64,000 nt of DNA from Tolypeutes matacus (lineage: Eukaryota; Chordata; Mammalia; Cingulata; Chlamyphoridae), in contig JAKSZT010054335.1 of assembly GCA_026826555.1 (NCBI GenBank), positions 9,600,533 through 9,664,532 of the forward strand. Reading direction: 5' to 3'. The notes beneath the pieces were generated by a model that searched no databases, was not told the DNA's origin, and was given only the letters and a program-made list of their open reading frames with translations. The first letter of the stretch is position 1. Every line of letters begins with the position of its first letter. Shown here piece after piece: positions 59,320 to 64,000 of this stretch. The translations under genes were made by a program, and so were the position numbers.

Positions 59320-59525
59320 AAAAATTAAAAATAAAGAACAAGTATAATCATTGCAGCATTATTAGAAATAACAAAATCAAAATATCCCTTAATTAATGGC
59401 TAGATGTATAAATGAGAGAAAACACGTGCCCCGGAATGCAGCACATCACTAAAAATGGCGCAGCTCTATTTGTAGCTATGGAATGTGGCGCAAAAGAAAT
59501 CCTGAGCGTAAACAAGTGGCGGGTG
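59320..59525 (+). mobile_element. Old L1 ORF2 3' fragment
   Basis: 'aatcattgcagcattattagaaataac', 'aaaatatcccttaattaatggc' and 'ccggaatgcagcacatcac' match the C-terminal end of L1 ORF2. A separate, older copy than the one that ends at 59120. Confidence 0.55.
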
Positions 59526-59964
59526 TGAGCTGTCGTTGCTTTCAGACCCTAATAAAGCGTGCGTGCACGCCTGCCCAGGCCACCCCGAGAGTCTGCAGGT
59601 GGCCCGAGGACGGCAGCCTCCTCCCGAAAAGAGAGCCTGGTCCTGGGGCCGCAGGGTGAGGGAGGCGACTTCTGGCTCTACACCCTCTTTAGGGCACCTG
59701 ATGGTCTGTCATCCTAGAGACTAGAGTAACGTCAAAACCAAACTATGCGGATTTTTTAATCAGCCCCTATGTAATGCATTAGTTAACTGCCATTTAAGCA
59801 AATTTTGTGGAAATTCAAAGGGGATAGTGAAGTTTTGGGAAAGGAAAGAAAGTGGCAGAGGAACAAGATGAAGAATAAATGTCAGAGTTTTTCTCGTGGT
59901 CACTGTTTTTCTATGGTCTGTGGAAAGAAACATCATGAGAAAGTAAAGACATTTGAGAGGAGAA
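59526..59964. other. Unique noncoding DNA
   Basis: No gene or repeat recognised. Confidence 0.35.
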
Positions 59965-60110
59965 TGTCGATAATAATAGCGAAGACAGTAGCAGCGCATA
60001 GTCGGTGCGCCCAGTTTGCCGGGCACGGCTTTCAGTGCCGGCGCACTTCAACTTCACAGCCGCCCCGATGGCTGCGAGCACAGACACCACCTGCATGTTT
60101 CAGTGAGGAA
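59965..60110 (-). repeat. MIR SINE
   Basis: 'gataataatagcgaagac', 'gccgggcacggctttcagtgcc', 'acttcacagccgccccgatgg' and 'cagtgaggaaacc' follow antisense MIR. Confidence 0.6.
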
Positions 60111-60249
60111 ACCTACATCTTCATGGTTCACACTCAGAACATTTCTCCTAAATGAGAGACAAGGCAAGAGCAGGTGACCAAGCTGTCCAGTCCGTGTCTA
60201 AGGCCGGCCCCTGGGCAGGGCTTCTAGGATGTCACTGCCTCGCAGGCCT

Positions 60250-60376
60250 GGGTTCCAGAAGGCCAGGGAGAGGACTCCAGAAGGACAGGGAGAGGGCTCC
60301 AGAAGGACAGAGAGAGGGCTCCAGAAGGACAGGGAGAGGGCTCCAGAAGGACAGGGAGAGGGCTCCAGAAGGCCAG
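60250..60376 (+). repeat. 22-bp minisatellite, left part
   Basis: Five full units at 60250-60359 and a partial sixth to 60376. The unit contains GGGCTCCAGAAGGACAGGGA. Interrupted by the LTR element. The array resumes as degenerate units at 62593-62625 ('gggttccggaagggcagg'). Confidence 0.93.
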
Positions 60377-60438
60377 TGTATCAGTCAGCCAAAACGGTGC
60401 TGATGCAAAATACCAGAAATCTGTTGTCTTTTATAAAG
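60377..60438 (-). repeat. 3' LTR remnant
   Basis: The 62 bases correspond to the 3' end of the full LTR at 61985-62046, with 7 differences. The other roughly 545 bases of this LTR, and the polypurine tract expected before it, are missing. A deletion within the element therefore removed them, while the outer end and TSD were preserved. Confidence 0.85.
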
Positions 60439-60839
60439 CTCCACGCCACTCTCTGAATTACAAAAAGACATGACAACGTACAAAAAATCCTTATTTCATC
60501 AGCAATGCTAAGTACAAAATCATATCACGATCATTTTAAAGAAATACAGTTTGTCTTGAGGCAAAGTCCCTTCTGGCTGTAGACCTCTGAAACTTACAAA
60601 ACAATTTATCTGCTTCCAATATACAAAGGAAGGATAAACATTTCTATTACCATAAGGAGAAGCTGGGAGGGAAACATAAGCCATGGGTCCAGAACAGTTC
60701 AGTAAATCTGTAGGACGTCCTCCCCTAGATGTCAAAGTCTGAGTCATTCTCAGGAGGATGGTTTCCTCTCCCTGGGCCTCGTGGGGACCCGCCCCTCCCA
60801 CAGGCTTGCCCAAGGGCCATTTTCTTGGTTCCACCCTCA

Positions 60840-61240
60840 CCAAGCATCTGGGTGTGACCAAGCTCCAGACCTCACCCTCCAAGAGTGTTGGGCTGATGGC
60901 CACACTTTCCGCAGTCTCCGGGGTAGAGTCTGAACCCCCTTGGTACAGTGAGGGGGAAGCAACACTCCCCCTAACCTCTGGCCTACAGGCCCAATCCTCA
61001 GAGCAATGAGGTGGTGACCTGGCCTTCCCTGACCCATGGGGGACAGGCCCACCCCTCTCAGACCTATGGGGTGTTGACCTCACTCTCCCCACCCCTTGGG
61101 GAATGTGCTCTACCCTCTCTGTACCCTGGGGTGGCAAAACTCTCCCTGAATATCGGGCTGGAACATCCACCCTCTTCAACTGCGAGGGCAAACTCACCCT
61201 CTCTGTGCACATGGGTGGGGTTCCTCTCTCAGCCCTAGGC
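60840..61240 (-). repeat. Degenerate repeats of about 30 bp within the MaLR internal region
   Basis: A recurring pattern of TGGGG or GGGG followed by a short spacer and a CACCCTCTC-like pyrimidine block, at roughly 30-bp steps over about 400 bases. It gives the 230-codon minus-strand frame at 60520-61212 a Pro/Gly/Arg-rich repetitive character. Units are diverged. Confidence 0.6.
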
Positions 61241-61361
61241 TATGTCTTAATTCCAGCTCTTAGCTTTCATGGTTTTCCTCTTAAAGCTGTTTTACCTTCT
61301 ACCTCTCCCTTCGATGTCCCTTTTAGTCCAGGATGACAGTGGTTTTGTTCATACAGCTCTC

Positions 61362-61835
61362 TCAAAAAGCTTGTTGATTTAGCATGCAGGAAGCAGGGGT
61401 CCAAGCCATCAGACAGTAAGACTTTCCACAAGTCTTTCCGAGATAACTGCATTTCCAATCCTGATTTACAATTCCAAGTTTAGTTAAGTCCTCAAATGGG
61501 GCACTATCATCTGAGGGCTTGATTTCCAGAGGCTTGGAATTTCCAGAATCAGTTTCTGCTTCCTTAGTGCCCAACAATTTGGTTCTCAGCTTATCTCTCC
61601 CATCTAGCATTTTACTATAAGCTGCAAGGAGAAGCCAAGCCGCATTCTCCAAGTTTACTTTGGAAAGCTCTTCAGCTAAATGCCCAGGCTCACCATTTTC
61701 AAATTCTGCCTTCCATAAAACATGAGGTGTTAAGTTTTCTGCAGCTTTAAAATACAGATTGCCTTTCCTCCAGTTTCTAATAATAGTTTCATCATTTACT
61801 TCCAAGGCCTCATAAAAAGTCTCTTTCATGTCCAT
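61362..61835 (-). pseudogene. MaLR/ERVL gag-like frame
   Basis: A 157-codon open frame in the internal region, immediately downstream of the 5' LTR and primer-binding site. That is the expected place for gag. It is rich in charged residues and Leu/Ala helices in its first half, with Trp, Asn and Glu clusters that resemble the gag-like product of ERVL/MaLR elements. The resemblance is from recognition, not an alignment. No protease or reverse-transcriptase frame follows. ORF-bearing MaLRs depend on ERVL enzymes supplied in trans. The length falls short of a full gag, so it is called a broken copy. Confidence 0.6.
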
Positions 61836-61961
61836 ATTCCTACCAAAATATCTTCAAAGCACTCTAGGCCTTTTCCATCAAGCATCTCACAATTCCTCCA
61901 AAAAATACCCCTTACTCATTTATAAAACTGTTCCAGCATTTTGATAATTGCAAATGCACTT

Positions 61962-61979
61962 CCCCACTTCTCAGTACCA
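61962..61979 (-). other. Primer-binding site
   Basis: Adjacent to the 5' LTR end on the minus strand, reading TGGTACTGAGAAGTGGGG. It is similar to the complement of a tRNA-Leu 3' end, the primer class reported for ERVL-related elements. Confidence 0.65.
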
Positions 61980-61984
61980 AATTC

Positions 61985-62592
61985 TGTATTAGTCAGCCAA
62001 AGGGGTGCTGATGCAAAGTACCAGAAACCTGCTGGCTTTTATAAAGGGTATTTATTTGGGGTAGAAGCTTACAGTTACCAGGCCATAAAGCGTAAGTTAC
62101 TTCCCTCACCAGTCTGTTGCCACGTGTTGGAGCGAGATGGCTGCCGATCTCTGCGAGGGCCCAGCCTCCCCCTTCCTCCCAAGACTCTGTGGTCCCAGCT
62201 CCTTCCGATCTCAGCTGTGGCTGGAGGGCTCGTTTCTTTCCAGCCTTCTCAGCTGCTCAGGGCTCTGGTCTCTTCGGCTGCAACTATCAGGCGAACAGCT
62301 TGGCTCTCTCCCCAGGGTTCCAGCGTCCAAATCTAAACTCCCTGGGTTCTCTTTCTCCGTGTGTTGGCTTCCCTGTCTTTGACTGAGCATCCGTTTGTAC
62401 GGCCCACAAAGGGGTGCTGGGCTCAAACCGAGTCACCCTTATGACACAGTCGAATCAAAGCCCTAATCTTGACTTAATAAAGCAAAAGTAAAACCTCTGA
62501 ATCTAATACAATATGCCCAGAGGAACAGATCAGTTTACTAACACAATCCAATATCTATTGTTGTAATTCATAAATAATATCAAACTGCTACA
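61985..62592 (-). repeat. 5' LTR of the MaLR element
   Basis: 608 bp. Starts TGTAGCAGTTTG and ends CTGACTAATACA on the minus strand. It carries a polyadenylation-type AATAAA (complement at 62051-62056) near its end. It shares its last landmarks ('cctttataaaagcc', 'tggtactttgc') with the solo LTR at 43354-44103, which indicates related families. Confidence 0.88.
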
Positions 62593-62625
62593 GCCAGGAG
62601 GAGGGTTCCGGAAGGGCAGGGACGG

Positions 62626-63375
62626 CTCACCCCTCAGCAGCGGCAACGCCGGAGGCCAACACTCCTGCCATTGGGACTTCCTGCTCGGAAGGCCCCGTGC
62701 TCCCGAGTGCTCTCAGCTTCACCCTGGAGCTTGCGCCACGTGCCACGGTGCTGGCCGCGTGAAGACGGCGAGGGCAGAGGGCGCTGTGCGTGGCTGACTC
62801 TGTTACCACAGTTTAAGCACGGCGCTTTGGGAAAAGTGCCTAAGTGCCTGGGGGCCCACAGGAAGCGCTGCTGTCTGCTATCTGTCAACTCCACTTTGCA
62901 AACAAAAATAAAAGGAAAATAGATGTATGTGTACATGCATGTACACACATGTACACACACGTGTAGTCAGCGGGTAAGCACGTGGAGCATGGAATCAGCC
63001 AGACGTTTGTTCTGAAGCCTACGTGGCCTCATAGAAAGTGGACCACTGGCAAGGGGCTCCAGCCCCCGCCTGTAAAGCCTGAGGGTGAGAGTTCACACAC
63101 ACATCACGGATACTGGACGCAGTTAATGTCCTGCCGTTGGCAGTTTCCTTCCATGTTTCCTGACTCTGCCGTCTTTTTGGTGCGAAAGCAGACCCACTGC
63201 TGTCCCCTGCCCGGGCCTGACCCAGGCCCCCAGCTCCTGGCTGTTCCCAGGACGTGGAGCCAACCTCATTGCGAAAGACGCTTCTACCTACGGGAAAAAC
63301 GGGCGGGGAAGCGGCAGGCTTATGGTGCCTTCTGCTTCCCGCCAGCGAATTTCACAGCAGCTTCCTAGCAAGCAA
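62626..63375. other. Unique noncoding DNA with an alternating purine-pyrimidine tract
   Basis: No gene recognised. 62925-62974 is an almost strict alternation of purine and pyrimidine, with (TGTACA)-like units and the palindrome GTACATGCATGTAC at 62931-62944. Confidence 0.45.
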
Positions 63376-63531
63376 AACGTGATCAATCAGGTCGAGCTAC
63401 TAATATGATCGATCACATCGTGCGACTAATGTGATCGATTATGGCACATGACCAATGTGATCGATTGCATCACGTGACAAATGTGAGCAGTCACTCTGAG
63501 CGACTGTCATCGATCACGTCGCATGTCCAGG
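63376..63531 (+). repeat. 26-bp tandem array with ATCGAT cores
   Basis: Units of 26 bp at 63376, 63402, 63428, 63454, 63480 and a sixth from 63506. The common pattern is AATGTGATCGAT, followed by a variable middle, CGTGCGACT or CATGAC. Units differ at many positions, but GATCGAT or a one-base variant recurs at the same phase. CACGTG and CGATCG-type palindromes are frequent. Unlike the other arrays here the period is not a multiple of three. Confidence 0.9.
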
Positions 63532-64000
63532 CGCCTCATGCTTCGCGGCCGAGTTGAGAATGGGAGATGCTGCGACACTAGGACCTCTGAGCGGCAACAG
63601 GACAGTAGTCCATCCGCGGGGGATAGGGCGAAAGCCAGGGTCTCTCCTGGGCCCGCAGACCCCACACCCTCAGGGCCTCCCGGCGCTGGGAAGGAGCTCA
63701 CTGCCTGCCTTTGTGCGGGGGTCCTCTCCCCGAATCGGAGCTTTATCTGTACCCACCCCCGACTGCAGCCAGCAGCCCCCATGCTGCCTCTCCAGGGTCT
63801 CCACTGCGCTCCCCCTTGCCCCACGCTCCTTCCCTGCCTCTGCAGAGGACACCAGCTCACGGGGCCTCTTGGCTCCCTCCTCCCTCCTCCCTCGGCTCTG
63901 CAGCCCCCTGCCCCTGCGGTCTTCTGAGCCCCAGAAGTGAGGGCCCAGTGGCAGCGCTGGGGTCTCCACTCTGTTCTCCTAGGGAAGCTCCTACTTGCAC
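63532..64000. other. GC-rich unique DNA
   Basis: Frames of 117-134 codons on both strands overlap without a recognised domain. The window ends here, so a feature continuing beyond it cannot be excluded. Confidence 0.4.

Larger units (their letters stand above)
60377..62592 (-). mobile_element. Nearly complete MaLR-type LTR retrotransposon
   Basis: Ends are TG...CA and the 5-bp target-site duplication GCCAG flanks it (60372-60376 and 62593-62597), as expected for ERVL/MaLR elements. On the minus strand: 5' LTR (61985-62592), a tRNA-Leu-like primer-binding site (61962-61979), an internal region of about 1.5 kb with a gag-like frame, and a 3' LTR of which only the last 62 bases remain (60377-60438). 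No pol is seen, as is normal for nonautonomous MaLRs. The two LTRs differ at 7 of the 62 shared positions, so the insertion is not recent. Confidence 0.85.

Noticed and set aside
60520..61212. A second protein of the MaLR element
   Set aside because: The frame is mostly repeat-derived and has no recognisable protease or polymerase motif.
63376..63531. CRISPR-like array
   Set aside because: Units are directly adjacent without unique spacers and the DNA is mammalian. It is a minisatellite.

Overview
This is vertebrate, almost certainly mammalian, genomic DNA with no convincing protein-coding gene. The lineage marker is a tRNA-derived SINE of the DAS type (A box, GGTTCG-type B box, CA-rich tail), known from armadillos. 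It occurs four times: 343-525, 24183-24527 (dimeric), 29318-29525 and 38896-39090. Together with L2, MIR, hAT and MaLR relics this points to a xenarthran, most likely the nine-banded armadillo. No family search could be run, so family names rest on recognised sequence features.

Layout. 0-8 kb: a DAS SINE, an L1 3' end, a mosaic of L2 pieces (2860-4760), a 33-bp VNTR beside a 10-N gap, and MIR and L1 scraps. 8-19 kb: alternating GC-rich blocks, the largest a CpG island at about 12.01-13.64 kb, and AT-rich unique DNA, with an L2 3' end at 16 kb. 19.4-21.4 kb: a minus-strand L1 broken by a MaLR LTR and carrying a 57-bp minisatellite. 22-31 kb: MIRs, two SINEs, unique DNA with possible conserved noncoding segments, and a 51-bp VNTR containing a 267-N gap. 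31.5-36.5 kb: a 5'-truncated L1 with target-site duplications (TSDs), a MaLR LTR, a hAT relic, an AT-rich octamer-containing segment and two MIRs. 38-47.4 kb: a SINE with perfect TSDs, then a full-length but dead L1 (40054-47400) flanked by 20-bp TSDs and interrupted by a MaLR LTR and a younger L1 3' end. 48-60 kb: GC-rich unique DNA, MLT1, hAT, L2 and L1 pieces, and a CpG-rich block (57.15-57.98 kb) lying between two same-strand L1 pieces. 60-64 kb: a nearly complete MaLR-type LTR retrotransposon (60377-62592, minus strand) with a 5-bp TSD, inserted into a 22-bp minisatellite, then a 26-bp tandem array built around ATCGAT.

Nothing here works together as an operon or pathway. The only protein-like reading frames that match known families are remnants of mobile elements: L1 ORF1, L1 reverse transcriptase, and a MaLR/ERVL gag-like frame. 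Most other long reading frames come from GC-rich DNA or from tandem repeats whose period is a multiple of three. The window looks like intergenic or intronic DNA. The most useful observations are the nested-insertion histories, the tandem arrays and a few candidate regulatory segments.
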